Shown here one piece after another: positions 28,495 through 36,151 of a DNA stretch of 64,000 nucleotides. Every line of letters begins with the position of its first letter. Position 1 is the first letter of the stretch. Source of the DNA: Nitrosovibrio sp. Nv6. Lineage in GTDB: Bacteria; Pseudomonadota; Gammaproteobacteria; Burkholderiales; Nitrosomonadaceae. The notes under the pieces were generated by a model that was not told where the DNA came from, did not search any database, and saw only the letters and a program-made list of their open reading frames with translations. The DNA lies in assembly GCF_900110495.1 (NCBI RefSeq), contig NZ_FODX01000004.1, positions 62,001 to 126,000 on the forward strand, given 5' to 3'. The translations under genes and the position numbers were made by a program.

Positions 28495-28765
28495 GTGGTG
28501 GTGGGATGCAGCCGCTATTATAGCGGGGTTGGCATGATTTACGCTTGCCCGTTTGACTTACTGGAATTGACTATTGCGATAGTGGAAGGGACCTGGGCGT
28601 CAATGTTTGCTGGCACCCTGTTGCTTGATCCCGCGCTTATAGACAAAAAAATGGATTATGTCTCGGGTGCCTTCCTTTTGCTTTTTACCCTTGATAACAT
28701 ATTTCAGGGGTAAAATCACTCGATATTCCGTCAGGGCAAGGGCAAGGTCCCCCAAGAAAGAAAAG
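28495..28765. other. Intergenic region upstream of argS
   Basis: No convincing gene. Short open frames here have unnatural composition. This is the left edge of the relic-rich region that runs to about 36.7 kb. Confidence 0.4.
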
Positions 28766-28798
28766 GGGTTCGTAACACAGGGAAGGTGCGACGAACCC
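28766..28798 (+). promoter_or_regulatory. Hairpin in the leader of a small ORF
   Basis: GGGTTCGT (28766-28773) pairs perfectly with ACGAACCC (28791-28798) across a 17-base loop. It sits 22 bases before the ATG of the next small ORF, just upstream of an AAGGAAAGG ribosome site. It could be a translational control hairpin or the end of a decayed element. No T-tract follows. Confidence 0.4.
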
Positions 28799-28819
28799 AA
28801 AAACTAAAGGAAAGGTAAT

Positions 28820-28993
28820 ATGTTAAAACAACCGCACGACTACAGCTTACGACAACAGATAAAAACAAGTTACAGCTACTCTTATTACACCATCACAACT
28901 TCAAGGAGAAGTTGTCAGCAGGATAAGCGATTTTTACCAATTCGGGAATGCGGCATATTGTCGCAGGGGTTTTCTCGGTGCTTGGGTAGATAA
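28820..28993 (+). CDS. Putative small ORF, Tyr/Ser-rich
   Basis: 57 codons starting MLKQPHDYSLRQQIKTSYS, with a Tyr/Ser/Thr-rich centre and a basic C-terminal half containing three cysteines. The ATG has an unusually good purine-rich site (AAGGAAAGG) about six bases upstream, and an 8-bp perfect hairpin precedes that. No family is recognised and the composition is not clearly protein-like. It may be a leader peptide, a small protein, or a chance ORF in a degraded region. Confidence 0.3.
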   Translation: MLKQPHDYSLRQQIKTSYSYSYYTITTSRRSCQQDKRFLPIRECGILSQGFSRCLGR

Positions 28994-29062
28994 AGTGTGA
29001 TTTGATAAAATCTCTATCGGAAATAAAAATCGCAGAACTCCAGCGCTTCGCCATCACCATGC

Positions 29063-29311
29063 CAAAGCGAAATGGTCGCGATCGTCAAAGCTGCGGTCGC
29101 GGAAGGTAATTACGCATCGACAAGTGAGTGTGTGTGAGAAGCGCTGCGCGACTGAAAGATCAAGCGCGCAATCCAACACGAGGAAATCGCGGTGCTCAAG
29201 GCGGATATCGACAGAGGCCTGGCCAATGTTGCGGCAGGCCATTGACTGATTCAATACCGGATCGTCGAACGCGGGAGAAGGCTATTAGCCGCACGCAAAC
29301 CATCGACCTGA
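29063..29311 (+). pseudogene. Relic of a ParD-type antitoxin gene
   Basis: One plus-strand frame reads EMVAIVKAAVAEGNYASTSECV, stop, EALRD, stop, KIKRAIQHEEIAVLKADIDRG, LANVAAGH, stop, then RIVERGRRLLAARKPST. The pattern EGNYASTSE(Y)VREALRDWK is that of ribbon-helix-helix antitoxins of ParD type. The first stop replaces an expected Arg (CGA to TGA) and the second an expected Trp (TGG to TGA). At least three in-frame stops make the gene dead. It is followed at once by the matching toxin relic. Confidence 0.75.
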
Positions 29312-29575
29312 CAGACAAGGCCGAGGCCGACCTCGAAGAGACATAGGCATATACCGCAACAGATGGATCGTCACCGTGGCAACGCGCTTTCTCTCGTCCC
29401 TCGAACAGGCATTTCAGCCATTATTGCAAACGCCCCAGATTAGGCCTGCTCTGCAACATCTGGGAGCAGGACAGCGTGTCATATTTCATAGTCTGTACGC
29501 TATCTATTACCTTCCCCTGAAGGCAGTTATCGTTCGTGTCCTGCATGGAGCCGCGTGATGTCGTGGCAATTGCAA
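29303..29575 (+). pseudogene. Relic of a ParE/RelE-type toxin gene
   Basis: The frame LTDKAEADLEET, stop, AYTAT near 29305 matches the ParE start (LEDIWxYTA, with the Trp codon changed to TAG). After a frame change, ATRFLSSLEQAFQPLLQTPQ and VIVRVLHGA continue the family pattern. A second shift leads to RDVVAIAML near 29550-29580, the usual ParE C-terminus. One nonsense codon and at least two frameshifts are needed, so the toxin is inactive. It overlaps the end of the antitoxin relic, as in intact parDE operons. Confidence 0.72.
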
Positions 29576-29697
29576 TGCTTGATCTTGATCGGCAGGCGCC
29601 CGAGCCAGCACCTTTCACGGTAATAGCTGTCTATTGAAAGCCGCGAAAGGTGCGAAAGTCGCAACCTACGACTACACCCATTGGAGATACGATCACT

Positions 29698-29982
29698 ATG
29701 AACAAAGCTTCCGCTTCCGCTCTTGCTCTCGCCTTTCTCTGCGTCATCACTGGGAACGTTTACGCTGATGACCCTGACAAGGAGATCTGGGAGGCAGGTA
29801 AGCGCTACTGGGAACACCAACGTGAAATGGACAAGGCAGAGCTGGAGGCGGGCAGGGAACACAGGAAGTTCCATGAAGAGATGGGTCGGGAGAAGCGCAA
29901 GCATTTCGAGGAAATGGAACGAGAAGATGCCAAGCGACAGGCAGAATTCTATCGAGAGCGTGAGAAGGCCTACCGTGAATAG
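29698..29982 (+). CDS. Small exported charged coiled-coil protein
   Basis: 94 residues from ATG 29698 with GGAG upstream. Residues 1-23 form a signal peptide ending VYADD. The mature part is almost entirely Glu, Lys, Arg and His-rich, with heptad-like repeats such as EMDKAELEAGREHRKFHEEM and KRKHFEEMERED. It should form one long helix or coiled coil in the periplasm. No family is certain. It stands alone between the toxin-antitoxin relic and a receiver-domain relic. Confidence 0.65.
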   Translation: MNKASASALALAFLCVITGNVYADDPDKEIWEAGKRYWEHQREMDKAELEAGREHRKFHEEMGREKRKHFEEMEREDAKRQAEFYREREKAYRE

Positions 29983-30259
29983 TCCAATCGAAGACCCGGA
30001 GCGACGGGCGCTTTACCTGTAGTAGTCGCGGCTACTACACCTTATCTTTATGTTCTGTGCTGTTTCTTCGCCGCGTCCAGCAAGTCTTGCAGTTTGTCTC
30101 GGTTCTCGTAAAGCCCACTGAGTCAAGGCCGACTCGTTTATGCAGAGCCCGAACGATCTTTCCCCTCTCTTTGACCTGTTTAAAGCTTAATGTATCGAAC
30201 AGAAAGAGGTTGAGGAATTGGTGATAAAATAATAACAATATAAATTTTCGCACCCTTGC
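29983..30259. other. Degraded stretch, no gene recognised
   Basis: A short minus-strand frame near 30050-30115 reads LYENRDKLQDLLDAAKKQ before a stop and could be the tail of a lost gene. Nothing else can be supported. Confidence 0.3.
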
Positions 30260-30615
30260 GATGGATAACAAAACCCATCCCTCTCCGGGACCAAGGTACT
30301 GGTCGTTGATGATAACGAAGACACACTAGCCCTCACCAAGCTTATGCTGGATTTATGTGGTACCGAAGTAACTGCCTCTTCTATTGCTGCTGACGGGCTG
30401 GAGCAGGTGCGGATGCAAAGACTCGATGTCATCATAAGCGACACGATAAAGGCAAACACACACCAGCTTTGGCCTTTACCGCGTTAAACGCTCCTGAATA
30501 TCGGGCTAGATCCTTCGATGCCGTTCCAAGCGCATCTTTCCGAGCCCGTCTCGTTGGAGGTGCTAGTTGAGACCATTGCGGGTATGATAAACTTTCTTGT
30601 GGACTTGCCTGATTA
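30260..30615 (+). pseudogene. Relic of a CheY-like receiver domain
   Basis: A plus-strand frame from about 30287 reads GTKVLVVDDNEDTLALTKLM, then the beta/alpha core LDVIISD, where the phosphorylated Asp would lie. The sequence then jumps past the missing MPGMDG segment into FTALNAPEYRA. After a further frame change it reaches AHLSEPVSLEVLVETIAGMI, the usual receiver C-terminus with the KP switch motif reading EP. A start codon in the same frame is also missing. There has been at least one internal deletion and two frame changes. Confidence 0.72.
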
Positions 30616-30714
30616 GTAGAGACACAATTTCCTCCCCTTTTTTCTCTTCTTTCCTCATTTCCTTTTCCTGGCGCTAAAGCTGCCCTCTTAACTAAGTAGC
30701 ATGGGAAAACTACC

Positions 30715-31128
30715 GTGAGGATCACTAACAAACCAATTCTCCTTGTCGAAGACGACCAAGTGGACATGATGAGGGTTACCCGTGCCCTCAAGGAAATTCA
30801 CGTGACAAATCAAATCGTGCACCGGGAAAACGGCGAGGAGGCGCTAAATTACCTGCGGGATGAAAACAGCGACAAGCCCTGTCTCATTTTGCTGGATTTG
30901 AACATGCCCATCATGAACGGCATCGAATTCCTGCGGGCAGTGAAAAAAGACGAGAGGCGCAGAGGTATTCCGGTAGTAATGCTGACCGCCTCCGATGATC
31001 AGCAGGACAAGCTAAACAGTTTCGACCTCGGTGTTGCCGGATATGTGGCGAAGCCGGTCAACTATCGCCAATTGGTGGAAGTCATACGTTCTATTGACAC
31101 CTATTGGACTATAAGCGCGATGCCGTAA
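30715..31128 (+). CDS. Single-domain response regulator (CheY/Rcp1-like)
   Basis: 137 residues, all receiver domain. PILLVEDDQVDMMRV carries the acidic pocket, LILLDLNMPIMNG the phospho-acceptor Asp, VVMLTAS the conserved Thr, and GYVAKPV the Lys. The layout (long loop after the first helix, ERRRGIPVVMLTAS) resembles Rcp1-type regulators that pair with phytochrome-like or hybrid kinases. No kinase gene is in the window, so it is an orphan. The start is a GTG at 30715 with a weak GGGA upstream. A decayed receiver lies 100 bases before it. Confidence 0.88.
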   Translation: MRITNKPILLVEDDQVDMMRVTRALKEIHVTNQIVHRENGEEALNYLRDENSDKPCLILLDLNMPIMNGIEFLRAVKKDERRRGIPVVMLTASDDQQDKLNSFDLGVAGYVAKPVNYRQLVEVIRSIDTYWTISAMP

Positions 31129-31256
31129 TCAGGAGCGATTCGACTTGAACCTCGTTGGCCTCAGCAGCAGGACAGTAAACGAGCCGGGTGCTTAGGGCGA
31201 CAGAAATCCGGTAAAATAAATACAAGGTGAAGTATAACCGACCTAAGGATATACCA

Positions 31257-31496
31257 ATGATTAGAGCAAGCTGGCTTTTGCCAGGAATATTTGTGCTGGC
31301 CTGCGAGCGGGAAGTGCCGCAGGTTGACGATCCACACAACATCGTAGTCAACGGCGAAGAGATGAGCCAGGCTGCTTTCCTCGACAAATATTGTATCAGG
31401 AAAGAAAATCATCCGACTTGCTCCCAAGTATTGAACGCAGCAACTCAGAATATGATAGATAGGGCCCGCAATCCTAATGAGGGGCGAATGAATTAG
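31257..31496 (+). CDS. Small lipoprotein
   Basis: 79 residues from ATG 31257, with AAGGA seven bases upstream. MIRASWLLPGIFVLAC is a lipoprotein signal with lipobox VLAC, so the mature protein starts at Cys16. The mature part is polar, with PHNIVVNGEEMSQAAFLDKYC and one more Cys. It resembles short outer-membrane-anchored proteins but no family is recognised. It stands alone downstream of the response regulator. Confidence 0.6.
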   Translation: MIRASWLLPGIFVLACEREVPQVDDPHNIVVNGEEMSQAAFLDKYCIRKENHPTCSQVLNAATQNMIDRARNPNEGRMN

Positions 31497-31776
31497 AGTA
31501 ATTGAGAAGAATGGAGTCCCATTGGCTGGCATGTCTCTCTTTGCGGGAGCTCATAACGAAGAATATTTCGATTCCAGACCGCAAATTTTCCGGGAAATAA
31601 AGGCTAGCACCTGAACACTTCTTTCTTGGCCAAGGCGGCGCTTATAGTCCTACCTCAATCCGCCGCAGTATAAAAAAGAAAATAAGATAACACGCTTTGG
31701 TAACTGCAGCGGATAGGCTGAGGCCCAGCCAAAAGCCCAGACCCTGCTTAAGCAATACGGACAAGAAAATCAGGCC
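31497..31776. other. Degraded stretch, no gene recognised
   Basis: No supported gene. It leads into the integrase relic. Confidence 0.3.
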
Positions 31777-32010
31777 ATGAACACTTCCGATCTTCCGGCC
31801 CCCCTGCCCCCTCCTCCCGGCACCTGAGCGCTGCCGACTTCCGCCCGCTTGGCCGAAGTCCCGGCCGAAGCTGAGCGGTTCGCCAACATTGACAATCCGC
31901 AGACCCGGCACGCTTATGAAAACGCCCTGAAGGATTTAATCCAGTTCAATGTGATTACGCGGCCAAATGCATTTCGCGAAATAGCCCGATCCCATATCAT
32001 CTTTGCATGT
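31777..32010 (+). pseudogene. Relic of a tyrosine recombinase (N-terminal core-binding domain)
   Basis: From ATG 31777 the frame reads MNTSDLPAPLPPPPGT, stop, then ARLAEVPAEAERFANIDNPQ, TRHAYENALKDLIQFNVI and RPNAFREIARSHI. This is the SAM-like core-binding domain of XerC/D-type integrases (WFANITNPRTRRAYxxD pattern). The frame then loses similarity and the catalytic domain is absent. One TGA interrupts the N-terminal linker. It marks a former mobile element. Confidence 0.75.
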
Positions 32011-32048
32011 GCGCAAAGCTACACCACGTCCGGAGCCAGAACTGGCCG

Positions 32049-32249
32049 CTATCTCCAGATGCCATCTTCACCTTCTTTCAGGCATGATCCATTAGCATCC
32101 AGTCCGTATGCACAGTCTATTATTTCACCAGCAATAATTCTTTCATAATTTTCCCTTTCTCTTTCATTAATCGGCACCGAAGGACGACCACACGCGACTA
32201 TCAGCATAACTGACAGAGCAATAGTAACTGCATTAATAATACGCTTCAT
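32049..32249 (-). CDS. Small lipoprotein
   Basis: 66 residues from ATG 32249, with a GGGAG site. MKRIINAVTIALSVMLIVAC is a lipoprotein signal with lipobox IVAC. The short mature part (GRPSVPINERERENYERIIAG) is polar, with one later Cys pair region. Family unknown. It is transcribed away from the duplicated LysR start at 32368, so the two may once have shared a divergent promoter. The 3' end abuts the integrase relic. Confidence 0.6.
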   Translation of the reverse strand: MKRIINAVTIALSVMLIVACGRPSVPINERERENYERIIAGEIIDCAYGLDANGSCLKEGEDGIWR

Positions 32250-32301
32250 AAAATAACTCCCTACAAACTTTATAATAACCTTACCGTGGGTATGATTTTC
32301 C

Positions 32302-32540
32302 ACTGCTTTTTATATAGAATAAAGGCTATTTTTTGGATAACATTGCTCCATTATTAGAGCAATTAACATGGAATTTTTGAATGACATGGCCTTGTTCGTG
32401 GAGGTTGTCAAGGCCAAGGGCTTTCGCGTGCTGCCGATACTATCGGAATGCCGAACTCAACCCTGTCTCGACGGATCAGTGCGTGGAGAAGACAATTGGG
32501 CTGCGTCTGCATTGCACACACGCAAGGTTGAGCTAACCGG
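32302..32540 (+). pseudogene. Duplicated, truncated copy of the LysR gene start and its promoter
   Basis: This copy is closely similar to 34870-35115, including about 65 bases before the ATG and the first ~60 codons. MEFLNDMALFVEVVKAKGFR (from 32368) is identical in the two. Small deletions then shift the frame, so the helix-turn-helix reads VLPILSECRTQP instead of RAADTIGMPNSTLSRR. Similarity stops at GAGCTAACCG, the codons for ELT, where IS256-type sequence begins. It is a broken duplicate, probably cut by that insertion. Confidence 0.88.
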
Positions 32541-32544
32541 AACA

Positions 32545-33042
32545 GTATTGGGGGGACAGATCTCGGGAGCTTGTCAGTTATTTTGTGTATAAGGTCATGA
32601 GATGATATTGAAATGGGATACACCATGACCGATGCGATGACCGCCAAGGGCAGAAAGACTAAGGCGAAGTCCCACAGGCTATTTCCAGATGAACTGATTG
32701 ACCAATTGCTGGCGCAGGTCCAGGGCAAGGATGCCGAATCGATTCTGGGGGAATCCGGGCTGGCGGTCAGCTCAAAAAACAATTGGCCGAGCGCATGCTG
32801 GGCGCGGAACTGAACCATCACTCACCGCCGAGGCTGTGCAGGCAGCAGCCGTCACAATGGCACCAGTCCCAAGAAGGTCATCACCCCCGGCGGCGAATTG
32901 CGGTGGGATATTCCACGTGGCCGGCTGGACACATTCGAGCCGCAACTGGTGGCTAAAATACCAGCGACGTTTGCCCGGCTTCGACGATCATGTGATCAGC
33001 ATGTACGAACGCGGCATGAGTGTCGCAATCGCTACAACTTGA
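32545..33042 (+). mobile_element. IS256-family transposase relic
   Basis: From ATG 32625 the frame reads MTDAMTAKGRKTKAKSHRLF and DELIDQLLAQVQGKDAESIL, the N-terminus of an IS256/mutator-type transposase. A frameshift near 32765 moves the continuation QLKKQLAERMLGAELNHH to another frame. Later pieces (KKVITPGGELRWDIPRGRLDTFEPQLVAK, then KYQRRLPGFDDHVISMYERGMSV) lie in two more frames. Similarity ends near 33042 and the DDE catalytic domain is missing. The upstream GAGCTTGTCAGTTATTTTGTG may be the terminal inverted repeat. It is inactive. Confidence 0.82.
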
Positions 33043-33053
33043 CATGTATGTTT

Positions 33054-33953
33054 TCAGGCTTTGTCAGCAAGCCAGCGTGCGCACTCGAGTCCCAATTCAT
33101 TGACTGCGCGTGCTTCATATTGAGCTGAGTCGTCGGCAGTCAGCGTGTCCATCCAGCGGCCGTTCACGCCCTTGTTGATAAATACCTTAGCACCCTCATC
33201 CCAGAACGCGCCACCCATCGGCACGCTTTTCGTGGCATTATTTTTCATCCAATCGAATGAACAGTATTTGATGATATCAGGCAACCTGGCCTCATTAATG
33301 GGAATATCAAGAAAGCGTGCAATCCGGCGCATTTCACCCGACATGTCGCGCTTGAGATCGTTGAAGTGAATGAGCAGAAGATTGGGCAATTCACGGATCC
33401 GCCACCAGGAGCGAATATTTTCCCAGAATGGCCAGAAAGGATAGCCGTCCTTCTCCATCCAATCACGCCAGCACGTCCGAATATCTACTGGCAACGGCGT
33501 GAAAGGCGGACCCACCCGCCCTGGCGTATCGTTTAATGCCGCATACATCGCTTGATTACCGTTGGCGTAATGGTTATACAGGCTCCACAGAACATCCCTA
33601 CCATCGCGGCCGATGTAGATGTATTTTGCTTTCGGCGAATACACCAGCGCATCGACCGGCAAGTGCGTTTTCAAAAATCTACGATGTGTCTGCGCTTCCA
33701 CCAGCGGTAATTTCACTGCCTTGGGCGGTACGCGCAGATCAAGCCACGGCGACATTTCCGCCACCGCCAGATCGGGATCGCCATTGAATAACATCTGCGC
33801 TACGATTTGCTGCGTCCAAGTGGTGCCTGATTTGGCATACGTTGCAATAATGATATCGTCGGATCGAAACTGAAATTCATTCCAAATCGTTGAATCAAAA
33901 TGATTGCTATGCAGCTCCCTGGATTTTACCGGCCATGTGATCAGAGTAGGCAT
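33054..33953 (-). CDS. Sulfotransferase family protein
   Basis: 299 residues. TYAKSGTTWTQQI is the 5'-phosphosulfate-binding loop of PAPS-dependent sulfotransferases. FLKTHLPVDAL contains the catalytic His, YIGRDGRDVLWSLYNHY the 3'-phosphate-binding segment, and INKGVNGRWMDTL the C-terminal KGxxGxW-type motif. It moves sulfate from PAPS to a hydroxyl or amine acceptor; the similarity is to the cytosolic alcohol/aryl group, and the acceptor is unknown. The gene looks intact although both neighbours are relics (IS256 downstream, IS3 upstream), so it may have arrived with mobile DNA. No sulfate-activation gene is nearby. Confidence 0.9.
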   Translation of the reverse strand: MPTLITWPVKSRELHSNHFDSTIWNEFQFRSDDIIIATYAKSGTTWTQQIVAQMLFNGDPDLAVAEMSPWLDLRVPPKAVKLPLVEAQTHRRFLKTHLPVDALVYSPKAKYIYIGRDGRDVLWSLYNHYANGNQAMYAALNDTPGRVGPPFTPLPVDIRTCWRDWMEKDGYPFWPFWENIRSWWRIRELPNLLLIHFNDLKRDMSGEMRRIARFLDIPINEARLPDIIKYCSFDWMKNNATKSVPMGGAFWDEGAKVFINKGVNGRWMDTLTADDSAQYEARAVNELGLECARWLADKA

Positions 33954-34282
33954 ATTAATATTCCTTTATGTAATGAGGAGTCATACTGAAAGTTGTGTAT
34001 GACATAACCTGAAGAGGTGGCGTATTTTTGATGATCGATCAAGACTTTCAACCCTTTTACCAAGGGGTGATTACGCGGCTACCCTGTCCTATCTGTCGGT
34101 TTCTTTGGGTTCCAGCTATAAATGACGCCGCCAACGAGTCCTGCAAGAGCGATCACCACCAACAGAAATTGCCACGCCCAGCGTTTCGCCAATAGCTTTC
34201 ATGGGATATCGTCCTGTGGCTGCAAGGGCATGCACGAGATCAGTTTTTTTCATGAGCAGGCTTCATCGCTTCGGTAAGAATC
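33954..34282. other. Intergenic stretch with a possible tiny membrane ORF
   Basis: A minus-strand frame from TTG 34192 to TAG 34079 (37 codons) reads LAKRWAWQFLLVVIALAGLV and then GGVIYSWNPKK, a clean membrane helix. There is no good ribosome site. It may be the fragment of a lost gene. Nothing else is supported. Confidence 0.3.
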
Positions 34283-34575
34283 TCATTCTACTGGGTAGCC
34301 CAGCACCCGCTCCAATTCGCGGATGCGCTTCTTCAGATCCGGGACCTCGGCCACGGACACTACGGCATCATCGCTGCGCGCTGCTTCCTGTCCCTCTTCA
34401 GCCATGAGCTTTCTCCAGCGAGATAATAAATTGGGAGCAACACCATATTTTCGCGCTACATACGAGACACTCATTCCCGGCAGCCGGGATTCTTCAACAA
34501 CTTTCAATTTCTCACCCAGGCTCCAGCGCCTGCGGCGCTCAACCCTTGGAATCGCTTCAATGCGATCAAAACCAG
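34283..34575 (-). mobile_element. IS3-type transposase orfA fragment
   Basis: The minus strand encodes PRVERRRRWSLGEKLKVVEE, SYVARKYGVAPNLLSRWRK and VPDLKKRIRELERVLG. This is the helix-turn-helix OrfA of IS3-family elements, which normally continues KKTxEVEILKEAL. Here it stops after LGYPVE, so the C-terminus and orfB are lost. The reading frame is open at its N-terminus into a CTAGGA repeat giving (SP)n. It is a dead fragment. Confidence 0.85.
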
Positions 34576-34586
34576 AGGCACTATGC

Positions 34587-34645
34587 CTAGGACTAGGACT
34601 AGGACTAGGACTAGGACTAGGACTAGGACTAGGACTAGGACTAGG
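34587..34645. repeat. Hexanucleotide tandem repeat (CTAGGA), about 10 copies
   Basis: 59 bases of perfect six-base repeat. The minus strand reads AGTCCT, giving alternating Ser-Pro codons in frame with the IS3 orfA fragment. CTAG is normally among the rarest tetranucleotides in proteobacterial genomes, so ten copies in 59 bases is striking. It is the only simple-sequence array I see in the window. Copy number could vary by slippage. Confidence 0.95.
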
Positions 34646-34869
34646 TATATGCCTATCTCTTATTATCAGTGCATTCATGTCGGTTCAATTGAGGGCTACT
34701 ACACAGCCAGCCCCGGACCAATGTCGGCGGATCTGGTCGCGTGGGCCGAGACGATTCAGGATCAGCGCCCACTTCCAGAGCTTGCAAATATTGGCCAGCA
34801 ACTGTTCGTCGTTCCAGCCCTCGTCCTTCGTCAAATGATTTCCTCTAAATTTCCAGAGTGGAATCATCT
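34646..34869. other. Spacer between IS fragment and LysR gene
   Basis: A minus-strand frame (34867-34685, starting MIPLWKFRGNHLTKDEGW) is open but unrecognised. It may be a relic. The end of this stretch is where similarity to 32302 begins. Confidence 0.3.
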
Positions 34870-35115
34870 ACTGCTTTTTATATAGAATAAAGGCTGTTTT
34901 TTGGATAACATTGCTCTATCAGTGGAGCAAGTAGAATGGAATTTTTGAATGACATGGCCCTGTTCGTGGAAGTTGTCAAGGCTAAGGGCTTCCGCCGTGC
35001 TGCCGATACTATCGGAATGCCGAACTCAACTCTGTCCCGACGGATCAGCGCGTTGGAGAAGGCAATTGGGCTGCGCCTTTTGCATCGCACAACACGCAAG
35101 ATTGAGCTAACCGAG
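34870..35115 (+). repeat. Intact copy of the LysR-start direct repeat
   Basis: Closely similar to 32302-32540 (see that entry). It covers the promoter-proximal bases ACTGCTTTTTATATAGAAT and the first ~60 codons of the intact LysR gene. The two copies are in the same orientation 2.6 kb apart. Confidence 0.88.
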
Positions 35116-35823
35116 GCTGGTCAGATTTATTACGAGCGCTGTAAGCGCATCGTCGATGAAGCCAGGCTTGCACATGAACAACTCGGCAAAATGCTCGCAC
35201 AGCCTAGCGGGGTGCTACGCGCTTCACTACCTGTGGATTTTGCCGTGGCCTACTTGGCGCCTTTGGTCGCTGAATTTGCAAACCTCTATCCCGGTATCAC
35301 ATTCGATTTCGATCTCACATCACGGCGGGTCGATCTGGTGAGCGAGCCTTTCGATGTGGCGATCCGCCTGGGAGAACTAGAGAATTCGCAGCTGATAGCG
35401 CGTCCACTGGCCGTGCTCCCTACGTACCTTTACGCTTCACCCCGTTATCTCGACCGCTCGGGAGAACCTGTCGAGCCTGCCGATCTGGAGCGCCATGAAT
35501 GCCTGGGCATTCTGAAGACCGGTACGTGGACACTGCACGATGGGACGCACACCATCAAAGTTTCTATCAGTGGCCGGTTTACGCTCAACAGCGTCGCCAT
35601 GATTCGCCGCTTGGGAATACTCGATATGGGCGTTATTATGATGCTGGAGGAAATTGTCACCGATGATCTTGCCGGCGGGCGGTTGCGTCGCGTACTGCCT
35701 CAATGGCATGGCACTCCAGTACCCGTCTATGCCGTCACTGAGACCCGATTGCTGCCTGCAAAGACACAGTACTTCATCGAGTTCTTACGGGAGCGCCTGC
35801 CACGAGGTTTAAAAAGATGCTGA
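34936..35823 (+). CDS. LysR-family transcriptional regulator
   Basis: 295 residues, the usual LysR length. The N-terminal winged helix reads FVEVVKAKGFRRAADTIGMPNSTLSRRISALE, followed by IGLRLLHRTTRKIELTEAG. The C-terminal effector domain follows the periplasmic-binding fold (LRASLPVDFAVAYLAPLVAEF, DVAIRLGELENSQLIARPL). It belongs to the CrgA/DsdC-like group. The ATG lies in the repeat copy shared with 32302-32540. No divergent partner gene remains, so its targets are unknown; the sulfotransferase is the nearest intact gene. Confidence 0.93.
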   Translation: MEFLNDMALFVEVVKAKGFRRAADTIGMPNSTLSRRISALEKAIGLRLLHRTTRKIELTEAGQIYYERCKRIVDEARLAHEQLGKMLAQPSGVLRASLPVDFAVAYLAPLVAEFANLYPGITFDFDLTSRRVDLVSEPFDVAIRLGELENSQLIARPLAVLPTYLYASPRYLDRSGEPVEPADLERHECLGILKTGTWTLHDGTHTIKVSISGRFTLNSVAMIRRLGILDMGVIMMLEEIVTDDLAGGRLRRVLPQWHGTPVPVYAVTETRLLPAKTQYFIEFLRERLPRGLKRC

Positions 35824-35893
35824 ATTTCCCTGATGCTTTCGGCTGGCCGTCACCCAGAGATTGTATCCATTCACCCCGGATTGTAGTAGGTAA

Positions 35894-36151
35894 TCAAGGT
35901 GAGGATAGTTTGTGCTCGTCAGAAGGGCATGATATATAACCCAGGAAACGATTCTCGACGTGCATTTCATGCTGCCACTGTGCAATAAACATCGTTCCGG
36001 TCGGGCTGTTATAACTCACGCCAGGCCCAATCGCAAACACTTCACCTTTGCGCCCCGGGGACCAAGGGCCAAGCGTCGGCGAGATTGCTTCCCCATCGAG
36101 TTTATCGTTTGTCGTCTGCTTCAGGTAATAACCTGAAAGGCCCAAGGCGGT
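35894..36151 (-). pseudogene. C-terminal relic of a phenol-degradation MetA-like outer-membrane protein
   Basis: The minus strand reads TALGLSGYYLKQTTNDKLDG, then RKGEVFAIGPGVSYNS, TGTMFIAQWQHEMHVENRF and a degraded end. This is the C-terminal barrel region of the MetA-pathway (SphA-like) porin family, where ALGVSGYYLKQTTDDK and RVFAIGPG are recurrent. The upstream part of the frame is an IS110 fragment, so the protein is chimeric and not functional. A frame at 36710-36465 (PMYLSPHEMFIPRQYSYSVS) could be another piece, but I cannot prove it. Confidence 0.65.

Noticed and set aside
28600..28800. 66-codon minus-strand ORF upstream of argS
   Set aside because: No ribosome site and unnatural composition; overlaps the hairpin of the plus-strand leader.
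34587..34645. CRISPR array
   Set aside because: The repeat is a six-base tandem without spacers.
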